Shown: positions 46,792 through 58,965 of the stretch, one piece after another
How the letters are laid out: each line of letters starts with the position of its first letter
How positions within the stretch are numbered: position 1 is the first letter of the stretch
Assembly (NCBI GenBank): GCA_029531795.1
Contig: JAPEIS010000007.1
Span: 1,054,001 to 1,118,000 of the forward strand
Reading direction: 5' to 3'
Origin: Sclerotinia nivalis
Taxonomy: Eukaryota > Ascomycota > Leotiomycetes > Helotiales > Sclerotiniaceae
DNA: 64,000 nucleotides
The notes under the pieces: generated by a model
Database searches by the model: none
What the model saw: only the letters and a program-made list of their open reading frames with translations
Told to the model about the DNA's origin: nothing
Program-made: the position numbers and the translations under genes

Positions 46792-47493
46792 ACTATCTTG
46801 AGATCATTCCGGTCTGTTCCAAGGTAAACACCACCCATTTTTCTCCTGCAATATGCCTCGTGCCTTTTACTGATATTTTCCAGATTTGAGATTTATTCGC
46901 AATTTTTGTTTGTGATTTCCTGAAATACAATGGCTTGGGTCTTGCTTTGTTTTGTTGATGAATATATGATCTGTGGTAAACTGGTCGTAAAGATAGGATG
47001 TTTCTCATATTGGTGCGTTGGATGCTATCGAGTTTGTATTTACTCAGGACTTTTGGTCATTGAGCCTTTGCACTCATTAGCTGATGACCTGGACCAAATA
47101 TATATATTTGAGTTTTATAGCTGCACACACCTTTCCGTGACTGTGCTGTGATGACTGTATTATAAAAACCAATAAAACCTGTGATGGATTGCTTCTCTAC
47201 TTCCCCGAAGTCGTGGCAAATTTGGAGTTGTAACGAGATATAGAAGGCGTCCTCGATATCAGAGCAATACATTTTCAAGTATTTCGTCAGATTCAGGGCC
47301 AGCATTGGTTCCGATGGTTAGGTAAACAACATGAAAATGTAGCTTTCTTCGAGGAGTATCTACAGCTCCAGGTGCAATGCAGTACAGCTGTTGGAAGATC
47401 GCAATTTAGCTAGGATCCCGACTTATAGCTCCGAAGTTCATGAAGAATAAACGGCACTGAAGAAGGTATAAATAAGCTCCGATGGGAAGCTCA
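46792..47493. other. Intergenic, no supported gene
   Basis: Short frames on both strands without features; probable 3' flanks of the plus-strand 2EXR gene and the minus-strand spliced gene end. Confidence 0.4.
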
Positions 47494-47783
47494 TTAGAGA
47501 AAGTGCCCGCTATTTTTATAATGAGTCGGACGTCCCCAGACATATGAAGAGCAAAGCTCAGTGATCTGGAAGAGGACACAAGAGTTAGTTGATATGTAAT
47601 GGTTGTGAATTCCCTTAGGATTGAAAACACATACCTCCAACCATGAATAATTCCTAGGTAGGGGGGCCAAAATTTTCACAGTAGTGGTGTCATGAGTTGA
47701 AGAGTTGCAGAAGTTTGCAAAGGTTCTGTAAGAATCTATCTTCAAAACAGATTCAATTGTTGTTGGAAGATTATTGAGACTTC
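47494..47783 (-). CDS. Partial unrecognised gene, last two exons
   Basis: The exon at about 47783-47635 reads NNLPTTIESVLKIDSYRT through KILAPLPRNYSWLE. It is followed by a textbook intron: GTATGT donor, CAACTAACTC branch, CTTCCAG acceptor. The next exon, 47565-47494, continues ITELCSSYVWGRPTHYKN and stops. The intron and the composition argue for a real spliced transcript. There is no in-frame ATG; the exon is preceded by a possible acceptor (GATTGAAG) and I could not find the 5' exon. No recognised domain. Confidence 0.35.
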
Positions 47784-49358
47784 AATCATTAAAGATGATG
47801 TGTCCGGGTTATGTTTGCTAAGAGTCTGAGATATGGTGAAGTTTGTGGTCGGTCGGCCGACCTCACACAGGAATGATTGACCAGTTGTTAGCTTTTATAA
47901 TATTCGAATTCAAACATCAAAGAAAACCAATATACTATCTTAGACAACTATAGTAAAACTTAATTATTGGCTCTATCAGTCCCACAAAGAATCTTTTCCA
48001 GTCAATGGTAGGAAATAGAGATTGTAAAGCTGTAAGGGGGTAAAGGTTTAGCTTTCATGTTCAACAGAATTAAACAGGTCTGGGAATTGATTCACCCTAT
48101 TCCTGTTATTAATGATACAGCTCCGGAAAACTTCAATGCGATTTAAGACTAGAAAAATTAGAAGAGAAGGGGAAGAACGGCGCAGTAGACGGTGATCATA
48201 GTATGGAGCGGCTGGCAGTTAGTGTGCAGACCTTGGAATATGGTTTGATTTATCGAGAAGCTCCCAGAAAGCTGTTCACGAGATAGTTCTGCGCACTATA
48301 AGATCAACGGTAGTACTCAATACTTTCCCTCCTGGCGACCCCTTTCTAGACTTATTCGACAATCCTGAGAACAAGGTCAAGGTCAATTTCAAGCGCTCGT
48401 GAGATGGATCAGAATCGCTGCATAGTATATATAAGACTTGACAGAGTTCGAGACAATTCAAGCACTCATGCTAGCTTTCTGATATCTCGTCTAAAGGTAG
48501 GAAAGGTAGGTAGGGACGATAATGATGATTGGGGTCTGCTCTCGCATACCGCCTTTTTCTGCTAGCATGCAACAATTACGTAAGTCGTACCACCAATGCA
48601 TTTTGGCACATTAAAAATCCCAAGCTCTTTTGACAACTTGTATGAAGATATAGTTACTACAAGACCGACTGAGAAGTAGGTAGGGCGAGTTTAAATTATG
48701 AGTAGTATACATACCTTCTTACATTACCAGTGGCAAAGCCATAATTTTGCAAGGCACTAAACACAGTAAGTACACCGCGATCGAGGTAACTTCCACCGTT
48801 CTTTGCAATACTTCTTATGATCTAAAGCACCTGCCGTCCCGCAACTTATTGGAAAGTTGGATGCTAAGGTTAGAGTGGTAGGCAATACAGGGAAGGAAAT
48901 GATGCAATTTGCGACGGGTTCTTCTTTTAAAGAGCCAAGGCCTATCATTATTGACTTTCACAGGCAGCGTCAGATGGAGACACTCCTAGAAGAAGTTATT
49001 TGATAGTATTCAAAGTTTTACATACAAGACTGGAATTCCCCGAAAATCAAGAGATCGTCTGGTTCCGTGTCGCGCCACAGCCTGCCGAAGGACGTCGTCA
49101 TTTCGAATGCCACGAAGCCTTCCTCAAGCATCTCACTAATTTATGAGGCATGTTCTTGTCTTGAGGCCAAAGACTCAGGTTGTAAGATCTTGGCCGCCCA
49201 GTTTGTGTCACATCTATAGCAATGGCTCTTCTTCCCACTTACACAAGTAGCCTGAACCAATACGGGGATAGGTCAGGTTTTTTGAACCTCGCCTTTCAAT
49301 TTTGATATCTTTTCCTCCACTGGACTATTCATCGTCTACTATGGAGATAATTCATTGG
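47784..49358. other. Intergenic, possibly with 5' exons of the preceding gene
   Basis: The minus-strand frame at 48948-48757 starts MIGLGSLKEEPVANCI and could be a first exon, but I cannot connect it. The remaining DNA shows nothing. The part next to 49359 is the P450 3' flank. Confidence 0.35.
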
Positions 49359-50952
49359 TCATCTGAAGGCAATCTTAGCCCCGTTCATGCTTTCAACGCC
49401 CATCTTGATTAGTTGCAGGAATTCTGGCTCTGGATCTCGGTTCTCGATTATCTCAAACATCTGCGTCAGTCGCACTAGCACATAAGCAGCCTGGGTCATC
49501 GCCTGTTGCTGTGCAGGACATATTCTTGGTCCTCCATAGAACGGAAGGAATTCCCAATTCATCTTACGCCCAATGAATCGATCAGGCCTGAACATTTCCA
49601 CATCATCGCCCCAAATGTCACTGTCATGGTTCATGCACCATGTGCCGAGCACTACTGGTGACCCTCGAGGGATAAACACCGGCTGCGTTTGGTCGTCACC
49701 TCCTCCTCTTGGTAGAATTGTGTCGCGTACGGCAGCGCGCCATATCCTTGCTGCCGGCCCAACGGTCCTGATGGTCTCCTGCAACACATACCTGAACTCG
49801 GCTAGTTGTTTTAGCTTTCCAAACGACAGCGGGGCGTCGCCAAGCTCTAAAGAAATGCGGCGAAGCTTCGTCCATTCATTCGGATGCCGGGCGAGTTGGA
49901 ACAGGGCATTAGCTACTAGCCTGGAGGTCACATCCCGTGCTGGTGCGAAGAAACCCAATACGTGATATCGAAGCGCAATAGGATCCCGAATCTGTTTAGC
50001 CATCTCGTGGAGCAAGACATAGCGTTTCCTCTCCGATTGTACATCATTAGCCTCCTCTTTCGCTGTATCTAGAAGAGCCAACTGTACTTGTCTATCTACG
50101 AATCGATGAACTGTCTTGTAGGCCTTCTTCCAAGTTGGGCCTTCAATGAATCGCTGGTAGTGGAACTGAAACCATGGCGCATCGCGCCGAGCACTGACTT
50201 CTTTCAATCCCGTAGTAAAAGCTTCAGTGAATTCAACACTCTCAGGTGAGGCTTCCGCTTGTAGAGCGTTTAAAGAGCGCCCAAAAATGAAATCCATGGA
50301 GGAATCCAGGAACTATGTAACAGAAATGTTAGTGCCATATTCCAAACACTCTTTGTAGTTCACATACTAGTCTATGCAGCAATGGCTGAATGTCAAACGT
50401 CTCGCCTTTTTCCGGAAGTAACTCCAAAAACTTGTCTACACAAGAAGCAAAGAAATCAAGGTCCGACAGTTCTGCCCTGGCAAATATCGGTTTCACCAAT
50501 TCTCTCGACAAACTCCAAGCAGGCCCATCTGAGAAAATGCTGGGCCCCAAAAGCGGCCATTGAGCTATTTCTCTATCAGGGTCTTTGCCAAAGTCTTCCG
50601 CTGCCAATGCCGCTACATGCTGAATATTTGCCGGCTCGGTAGTATTAAACAGCGTCGTACCACGCCAGACTTCAGAGAAAGTCTTGCCGTAAGTGTCAAA
50701 TTGTGACTTGTACAATCTGAAAAGGTGACCTTCTTGGACTGCCTGAGCTCGAATGCGAGCTAGATCTGTACCTAGGACATCCTGATGAGGATACTTGTTT
50801 GTTTCTGCGCAGTTGTGTCGCCGCTTCAGATTCCGGATATTCCTGGATCTTTTCCACTTCGGCAATAGTAGACCAAAGGCAATGACTACGGTCACAATGA
50901 TACATCGTCCAACCAATTGTTGTCCACTACCAGTATACAATGACAGCTCCAT
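49359..50952 (-). CDS. Cytochrome P450 monooxygenase, CYP52/CYP63-like
   Basis: Exons 50952-50368 and 50312-49359 (intron GTATGT...TACATAG) give 512 residues, full length. An N-terminal membrane anchor (about residues 12-32, GRCIIVTVVIAFGLLLP) places it on the endoplasmic reticulum. Helix I is FFAPARDVTSRL, where AGRDTT is usual, so the glycine of the oxygen-binding groove is replaced. ExxR is ETIR, the PERF region is RPDRF, and the haem loop is FYGGPRICPAQQ with Cys460. The Pro/Ala-Gln-Gln after the cysteine is typical of the alkane/fatty-acid hydroxylase CYP52/CYP63 clan. It shares a 1.5-kb divergent promoter with the MFS gene and is probably the terminal or omega oxidase of the small cluster. 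TATA-like AATATATAG lies at about 51012-51020. Confidence 0.93.
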
Positions 50953-52492
50953 GATGGCATATAAGAACGCATATTTGAAAAAATTTCAGTTTCGTAGGTC
51001 AGATTTACTGTCTATATATTAGAAAATGCCGTTATCCTTGGAGAGACGGAATTGTTCACGAATACAAACAGATGTGTATCAAGCGCGAAAGCCGAAAAGG
51101 CCGATCTAGCTAGCTAATCCTTTGATCCTTTGCGAGCTACAAGTTGGAACCAGCCGTGGGAAGGGTAAGAGGGGAAGGGTAAGAGCTCCGTGATTGGTAG
51201 AAGCTTTGTACAGTACTTGCTACCTGTTATGCATGGACTAAAACATTGAGGAACCCAGTTACCCCGAGTTGATATCATGATAAGTCAGACCAAAACTTGT
51301 TTTGTGCTTATTGTTACGATCAAAGTGGATTCACTAGCGCGGGACTAGGGTCTAGAGATAAGCATTTAGTGGCTGAACGCTAGTTCAAAAGCGAAATGCA
51401 CTTCTGGGGTAGTTTAGGGCTGTTTCGGCAACCACAATCTGTCGAATAATCCTCCCCTTTTCATAAAATACGTTCGGCAAGTAAAAGAGCATATTTTGCA
51501 TAATATTTCATAATTCAACGGATTATTTTATGGGGCTTGAAAATACACTAAACTGTTTGCTTTTTAATTTGTCAAATAACAAAATTTGTATGGGAAAAAT
51601 AGAGCGCGGATTAAAAACGACGGATACCAAAAAGATGCCCTCACTTTTTTTCCCGTCAAAATCTGTTCTTCTATAGACTTTAAAGCTTATAATATTAATG
51701 GGTATACTCTGAAATTATAAGGTACAAAAGAATAAGGCTCAGAAAGTATGTAATTCATTATTGAAGCTATTCCCACTTTCGCTTAATTAACCATTTAGAT
51801 AATGGCAATGAAACTGAATTTTCATATTCACGTGCAACATGACCACTATTAGGCCCGTGCATATCCACGTGCTCCACTTCCTCTTCAAATTTCGATGAAT
51901 TCGACGAATTCAACGGATTTCATAGCGGATTACACAAACGAAAGGAACTATAGCGGAATTCATATCTGTCGATATTTTGAAGAATCCTTAAAAGAGCGGA
52001 ATCCGCTGTATAAAAAAGGAGGGGAATATTCGACGGAAAACGACAGATTGTGGTTGCCGAAGCAGCCCTTAATCCCCCCTTAAGCAATCTGCGGTTATTT
52101 GCTGATCTGGTTGTGATCTGCACAGTAGGATTTCCTTCTTTATAAAGAGCAGGGTTGGTGCATAAGAGCCCCACGACCAACCGGAGTGGCAAAAATCGCC
52201 TTCACGATCGGTTGCAACACCCTGAAAGTTACCATGTTCACCGAAGGATTCCTTCGTTGGCTGCTAGTGATGCGACGTAAAGGGTCCTTGTCTTTTGATT
52301 CTGTTCTTGGCTTCTTTACACGCAAAATTCTTCCCACAAACCAGTGCCCATCTTGAAAGATTGGGTGGCATTTTTATGTTCGAGGGGTCCATTTTATCTC
52401 ATTGGTTAGGTGTTACCTTTTTCTACTGGCATAAAGTGTAGGCGCAGGGTGATATCTCAGCTGCCGAATATTCTTTCACTGCTTTAGCAATA
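50953..52492. promoter_or_regulatory. Divergent promoter region P450-1 / MFS transporter
   Basis: 1.5 kb between two opposite start codons with no coding frame of its own. Contains a TATA-like element for the P450 at about 51012-51020 and AT-rich DNA at 51480-51780. Near 51892-51921 the motif GAATTCGACGAATTCAACGGATTTC is a small direct repeat. A shared promoter would allow co-regulation of oxidase and exporter. Confidence 0.45.
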
Positions 52493-54401
52493 ATGTTGCC
52501 AATGGTAGGCGACAGCAAGACCAAGTATGCCGCCGACTCTACAGTCAATACGCCAACCACAGATACAGACAAAGAGGATGAAAAACGGATAAGCGATCGT
52601 TCACCTCGATCTTCCTCAGACGAGACTTCTGATACCGCTCTAAGTGACAGCGACAATGAGCATCTCGAGCTCATCAAAGCCAAAGCTACTCGCCATCCCG
52701 AAGAAGAGGGTAACTCAAATGATATAACCAGCGTGCCACCTAAGAACGAGAAGGAGAAGCCGGCATCATGGCTTTCTCTGCCCAGAAAAGACCAGCTTTT
52801 CATCCTAGCCCTCGCGCGTATGGCTGAGCCCATAGTCCAGTCCAGCATAAACTCGTACATGTTCTTCATGCTACGATTCTTTGACCCATCACTTTCGGAC
52901 TCAACCATTTCTTCACAGGCAGGCTATCTTTCAGGCGGCTTTACAGCCGCTCAGTGCCTCACAGCTATGATATGGGGCCGCGTGGCTGACAAGGCCTCGG
53001 TGGGCAGAAAGAATGTACTCATTATCGGTTTGTTAGGAACGCTTACATCCACAGTTGGCGTTGGATTTTGTCGGTCTTTTGCTCCTGCATTATTTTTCCG
53101 TTGTCTTGGCGGAGCCTTGAACGGCAATGTCAGCATCATGCGGACAATGACTTCTGAGATTATTCGCGAAAAGAAGTATCAGACTAAGGCTTTCTTGTTG
53201 ATGCCCATTATGTTCAATGTTGGTATTCTTTTTGGTCCCCTGCTTGGTGGTTGGTTACAGGATCCGGTTCACACTTTTCCCCGGGCATTTGGACCTGGAA
53301 GCAAATTTGGTAGCACAGACGGTGTGGAATGGATGCTGAAATATCCATACGCGTTACCAAACTTGCTCAATGCTTTGCTGTTGTTTATCTCGCTTCTCCT
53401 TGTAATTCTGGGTCTCGAAGAGGTATTTAAAAGCTCACAATTCCTGTTCTAAACTCCACTGACACGTTCTTCAGACACATATGGATCGTCAGCATCTCTC
53501 TGATCCGGGCCTCAAGTTGGGTCGATTCATGGCTCGCATCATTTGTTGCAGGCCGCGACAGTCTCAATATGCCCGGCTAGAAGTGGAGGATAATGTTAAC
53601 GATATTGAAATGACAATGCCTCCGGAATACACCACAGAATCCAAAAACTCGTACCAACCACGTGCGAAACTACCATTCCGCCGCATACTTCGTCGCAATG
53701 TCATTGCAACTATGGTCGCCCATGGGCTTATACAGGGCCACACAAGCGCTTTTCAAAATCTCTGGTTCTTATTTCTTTCTACGCCTCGCTTTGATCCTAC
53801 CCGCCCAAACCCGCCGGATTATACACCACAACCTCCTCTCTTCTTCACAGGAGGCTTAGGTCTCTCACCGGTTATCATTGGGACAGCAATCGGTATCATC
53901 GGCGCAATGGGCCTGACGTTACAATTCGGTGTCTATTCATGGGTAACGCACCGTTTGGGCGTGTTACATGCATACCGCTACGCCCTGGCACTTTTCCCCC
54001 TCGCTTATGCACTTGCTCCATTCCTAGCATTATTTCCAACAAAATCAGAATCGCCACATGCAGCAGACGGCCCATGGATTTGGATTGCAATTTGTAGTCT
54101 GTTGCTCCTTGTTGTTACAGGTCGTACATTTGCGCTTCCCAGCTCGCTCATCCTTATCAATAATTGTACACCGCACCCGAGTGTACTCAGCACTATCCAC
54201 GGTATTGCGCAGAGCGTGAGTGCCGGATCCAGAACATTGGGTCCGCTCGTTTTTAGTGCAGTGTATGGACAAGGCTTGAAAAAGGGGATGGTGGGCATAG
54301 CGTGGTGGATACTGATGATTGAAGCTTTTGTTGCTTTTGGTGCGAGTTGGTTGGTTTACGAGGGGAATGGACATGAAATTCGTTTGGAGGGAGATCCTTG
54401 A
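52493..54401 (+). CDS. MFS transporter, ZIFL/YCR023C-like subfamily
   Basis: Exons 52493-53422 and 53475-54401 (intron GTATTT...TCTTCAG) give 618 residues. A long acidic and Ser-rich cytosolic N-terminus (about 95 residues) precedes the membrane part. The loop after the second membrane segment has the major-facilitator signature WGRVADKASVGRKN (near 160). Further segments include LGGALNGNVSIMRTMTSEI and FNVGILFGPLLGGWLQ; the second half starts near residue 375 with PFRRILRRNVIATMV and ends with several hydrophobic helices. The subfamily is that of zinc-induced-facilitator-like carriers, which in fungi often export metabolites or drugs. Its place between two P450 genes suggests export of the cluster product; substrate unknown. 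Confidence 0.93.
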
Positions 54402-55425
54402 TGTTGATATGTATATATTTTGATACGAATCGACCGTATTATGAATCGGTTCACATAAAGCACAAAGAAACAATAGATAATCCTAGTTATCAAATTTTAT
54501 TTGTTTATAGAGGCCTAGTAAGATTACATTCACCCGACCTGCATTTCATTCATATTACCCTGAGCCACCAGGTTTAAAAATGTTCAATACCACCTCCACT
54601 TTACATAACCTCTCAAAAAGCACCAAGAATAGCAAAAGCTTCAGGCAAGCCCTAAGTTCTACAATCCCCATCCTCGCTCGACACATCGACTACGCAGGGT
54701 TCCTTCTGAGCAACATGCACCTTTAAGTGCCAACCACAGAAACCACATTGGCAGACGGGTTTTCCTCGTCAGATTCTTGAATATTGGTGGCTATTCATGA
54801 ATATACCGTTATATGATGATTCTTCGCTCCGCAGCTTGTGGTTCCATTTTGTGCATGAAATGCCCACTGTATGGAGTTTGGTGATGGAAGGCTATGAGTT
54901 AATTTTCAATGAATAGATTAGGTCTTAAAGGTGTTCACGACAAATTTTATTTAGTTGCGTCGGCGCGAAGAAGTTGGATAGTTCAATCCTCCATACAAAA
55001 TAAAGCAGGGAATATTCTGGGATTCAAGGGGTGACAGATGTTATAGAGAAACCACATGCTGAAGTTTAAAATGGTTAAAGAATATGAAAGGTTTTTCTGA
55101 TGTTTCTAATGTATCTATCTAATATATGTACAACATTGTAATGCCTTGAAAGATTGTACACGCATAGCAGATAGGAGAGCTAGGATAGCTTACAGAGACT
55201 GAATAGGCCAAATAACCAAGAAATGGAATAACTGAAAGCCAAAATCGAACACTCGAGTAGATCAAGTGACAATTCTCAGCCAATTCTCCTCTCCTCCACA
55301 TTTTCCCACATCTCAATCAGGATGTTCCAAAGCTCGGCTGCAGTCCAGATCTGATAAATTTTAATATCCGAATGGCCGGAAAACTTTTACTTTCCTAGGA
55401 CACCATTTGGTACAAAATGTTGGTA
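54402..55425. other. Intergenic between convergent MFS and P450-2
   Basis: Both neighbours end here. No coding frame is supported; nothing else is visible. Confidence 0.5.
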
Positions 55426-57851
55426 TCAGATATTGTACGAAGCACTCGAACCATCCAAATGTGCCATATCGGCATTGGCACGCTCAGCGTCGGCGATAAT
55501 AATATTCTTGTGGTTCTCGCTGCGGGGAACAAGTTGGAATTTCAAATTAGCGGGGTAGCTGACCAGGCCATAAGTAAAATCGTCCGCATCTGGGATGTAT
55601 GGTTTGCCATTGATGGTGATAGGAAGTACATCGTAGGCCCAGATAAGCCTGGATTGACGGGTCAGTGTCGAATTTTTCAAAAAAGAAGTTGTGAATTCCA
55701 TGGTGAATGGAAAGATGGGAAGATTCACTTACCGAGCAATAACGATATACATCGATTGAAGTGCGACGTGCATACCAGGACACATTCTTCGGCCAAAGCC
55801 GAAGCAGCCAAATCGGTAATTGAGGAGTCTGGGGTCATTGGTTTCCAAGAATCTTTCCGGCTTGAATTTTTCACCTTCGGGGAATACAGTAGGATCTTTC
55901 ATAATCTCGCTAATGCAGAATATGTCAGTGGATGAACTCACGTTTTGACTACTGGGAACTCACGCGGCGTTGGCATATACAGATGCATCTTTCGGGATTA
56001 ACATGCCCTTGTATGTATAGTCCTGGGTTGATGAATGTGCAATACCGGTGGGAGTTACGAGTCGCCATCTAGAAGAGACCTATCAGAAAAATTTCCATAT
56101 CATCTTCCTATGATACATACCTCAAAGTCTCTCTTATAAAGGCGCCCAAGTAAGGTAGAGATTGCTGATCTTCAAAGTTGGGCATGCGATCCTGTCCAAC
56201 AACTTCATCGATTTCGGCTTTTGCCTTCTGGAGGCACTCAGGGTAGTGTAACATGGCCACTACAAAATAGATAAAATGTTAAAATCTTGAATGCCAATCG
56301 GCAGGGTGAGACGTACAAATTGCTATTTCAAATGCGGTAGTAGTCTATATCATTATCAGTTTGCAGTCTTGACAAAATTAGAGAAGCTAAACTCACCGTT
56401 CCAATTCCGGCAGCCCATGGAGCAGAAAGAGCATAGGCCAGTTCGACGTTATCTTCCATGTCTAATTCCTTCTGTTTCGTGAGACCATAAGTGGATGTGC
56501 ATGGGACAGCAGTGCCATCTTCCATCTTCCGCTTCACCTCGTTCATAGCTGTCGTGTACAACTTTGTGTTGGTGTCTCTGTGTTTCTCAGGCTCATGGCG
56601 GAACCACTGCAAAGGACGCTTCCAAGCCATTAGTCTTACTTTTACTCTGGGAAGTGTGGTTAACTTACTGGGAGCCATAACAGGATAGGCCACTGATCAA
56701 ATTGTCATCAGTTGTGTGCCATCATTACATGCTTGGAAGTTCACTTACGCTCTCAAGAGGAAATCGTCCCGGTACTCTGGTACATATGAGTCAGCACAAA
56801 AGGTTAGATTAGACTCGTTCAAAAACACTTACTTTGTACTAAAAATAGAATAAGTATCCGATGAACATATTCTCATACAACATGGTGTAGATTGCAACAT
56901 ACCTCTCAATATCTACCAAAAAGATTAGAAAAGATCTTAAAGATAGAGAAGGAGGTCACACTTACATTCCTCTTCCTGGTCATGTTTCACACAAAGCGGA
57001 TCCTCAAGAGACGTAACGCGACGGCCATATCCCATATAAAACATCAGAGATGCCGTGTATCTATGAAAGTCAATCTTAAATCTCCATTCCTAAATGGTCA
57101 AAAACACAACATACCTTCGAAGGATTTTGTGTTGCTTAGAAGGGTCTGTATTCGTCAGGTAATCATGAATCAAGACCGCTGATTCATTGATCTGCATCGG
57201 CTTGACTTTGGGTGCCACTTGAGGACTGAAGTGCGAGTTTTGAAGCTTAAGAAACAGACAAGTTAGGCCCTACTCAGCAAGGTTTTTGAAGGGAGTCAAA
57301 CCGTTCGCCAATTTCGCCATTTAGGTCCGTAGGTCATTGAGAAGCCACGCAGCCTTGAAAAGAGAAACTCCCTAATCTTTGTAAGCATCCAGTCCACATA
57401 TCTTCGGACTGAGAAAGATACCTACCCCATGATAAAGTGTGGACGGCTTGAGAAAGTTTCACCGGCCTTTTCGAGAACGTCCACAGCTGCCTCCATTGTT
57501 CCGAGCACTAGAGAGGGTTATTATGGAGGAACCACTATGTCTCAATGACTACATAGGACATACCGATGTTAAGCTGTTGTCCAGTGTAAAAGGCTGCCAC
57601 ATTTCCTGTAACGCATTGTCAGCAAGGCAACTTCAAAACCAAGAGAATATATATGACCAACCATATCGATCATTCCAAGACTTGAACATGTTCCAACGAT
57701 CATTGTCCAAGAGGTTCGAATGATCACGACCTGGAGGGCCGGGCGGTAACTGAGCTGATCCATACTTTCTGGTCGAGGTCGTTGCTCTGATTATTTGAAC
57801 AATGACAACGACTAAAGCCAAAGGTATAACGAAAAGTAGTAGGTTCCCCAT
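55426..57851 (-). CDS. Cytochrome P450 monooxygenase with 16 exons
   Basis: Exons (minus): 57851-57662, 57605-57564, 57507-57426, 57371-57302, 57245-57115, 57060-56966, 56912-56903, 56838-56833, 56776-56749, 56692-56669, 56618-56397, 56344-56317, 56259-56121, 56068-55964, 55909-55733, 55648-55426. Together they make 1572 bases, 523 residues, with phase agreeing at every junction. An N-terminal anchor (LLLFVIPLALVVVIVQII) is followed by the PPGPPG hinge. Helix I is LSAPWAAGIGTTTTAFE, ExxR is ETLR, then FKPERF, and the haem loop is FGFGRRMCPG with Cys434. It resembles the OrdA/CYP64-like group and the multi-intron P450s typical of clusters. Exons 7 and 8 are only 10 and 6 bases. A TATA element (TATAAAAGGG) lies at about 57934-57925, some 75 bases upstream. 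Divergent from the ATP-grasp gene. Confidence 0.92.
56833..56838 (-). other. Candidate 6-base microexon in P450-2
   Basis: TACAAA, flanked by TATTTTTAG and GTAAGT. Including it reads YIE-S-T-K-VPGRFPLES; skipping it reads YIE-R-VPGRF, also in frame because six bases is two codons. Confidence 0.4.
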
Positions 57852-58965
57852 GACTAAGGGTGCAAGTGATATCGTTGGTTTGGGTCATTAACAACGAATT
57901 CGGTAAAACATAAGACTTCACAGCCCTTTTATACTATTTTAGAAGGGTATAGGAATGTATTTTCGATATAATGTTGCAATGTTCTTGTTGTCGAGATCTA
58001 CCTACTGCCCCGAATTTACCCTTGAAATCACACTATCGATACTCCACCACTGTACATCCGTAAGACGAGCAGGAACACATCTTGTGACTTCGCTGTCATC
58101 GAATTATTCGTGTATGATGCCTTTTGTGCGGGGACCCTGATATCAACAGAACAGCTAAAATCTCAGCATCGAGGTCTGCAGTGGGAATATCTGATCACTG
58201 TTGCAGAAAAGTTGAAGATTGGTTTTTCAGCTTGCGATGACTCCATTGATGTATGAAGTCAACGCCACCTTCCTTGTACGGAATTTGCGTCGATCAAAGA
58301 ATCCTTCAGCATCCTGCGATGTCACTCTATCACTCGGGTCTCAGAGCTTTTTCTTATCAGCTCAGACCCGCTTGTCCCGCGTTCCACATGAAATGGCACC
58401 GCCTGTTGTTAGGACGAAGCACAGCTGGGATATATTCAAGCTATCCTTGTATGGAGAGGTTTGCATATGAATAAACGCTTGGTCAAAACCCATAAGATCA
58501 TTTCCACATTCGGTTAGTGCTTATAACGCTTATCGTTGAGCGCACGCACGGGGGATTTCGACAAGTCCTATTCGTAATCGAGAATGGAGCTAGTAAGGGC
58601 GTGGGGGGGATAGTGTGAACCCTTGAACATTAGTGGATACTTGGATGGTTCCGCCATGTTCTACGCAGCGTTTGCAATCCAGACTCCAATCGAACGATAA
58701 CAGATTCTTGATTCTGAGATTCATTGCCATAATCAATCTATTTGGAATACTAAATCCACCTACATTGTCAAGCTAGGTTCAAAGTCTCACAACTCTTGGC
58801 ACTTGGAAAGCTTTCAGATCTGGTTTGCTGTTCTGGATTTTTGAATATCTTCCGTCTACCATAATTCGACTCCTCAGGTCGTGCTAGAATCTTCAGAGCT
58901 ATTGACGAGTTGTATGCGTTTACATTGTCCAATTTAAGCTCATATAACGGAAACTTGTCAGCACA
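57852..58965. promoter_or_regulatory. Divergent promoter region P450-2 / ATP-grasp ligase
   Basis: 1.1 kb between opposite starts. It includes the P450 TATA box (57925-57934, read on the minus strand). Two overlapping frames at 58219-58474 have mixed composition but no domain and no splice partner. Confidence 0.45.
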
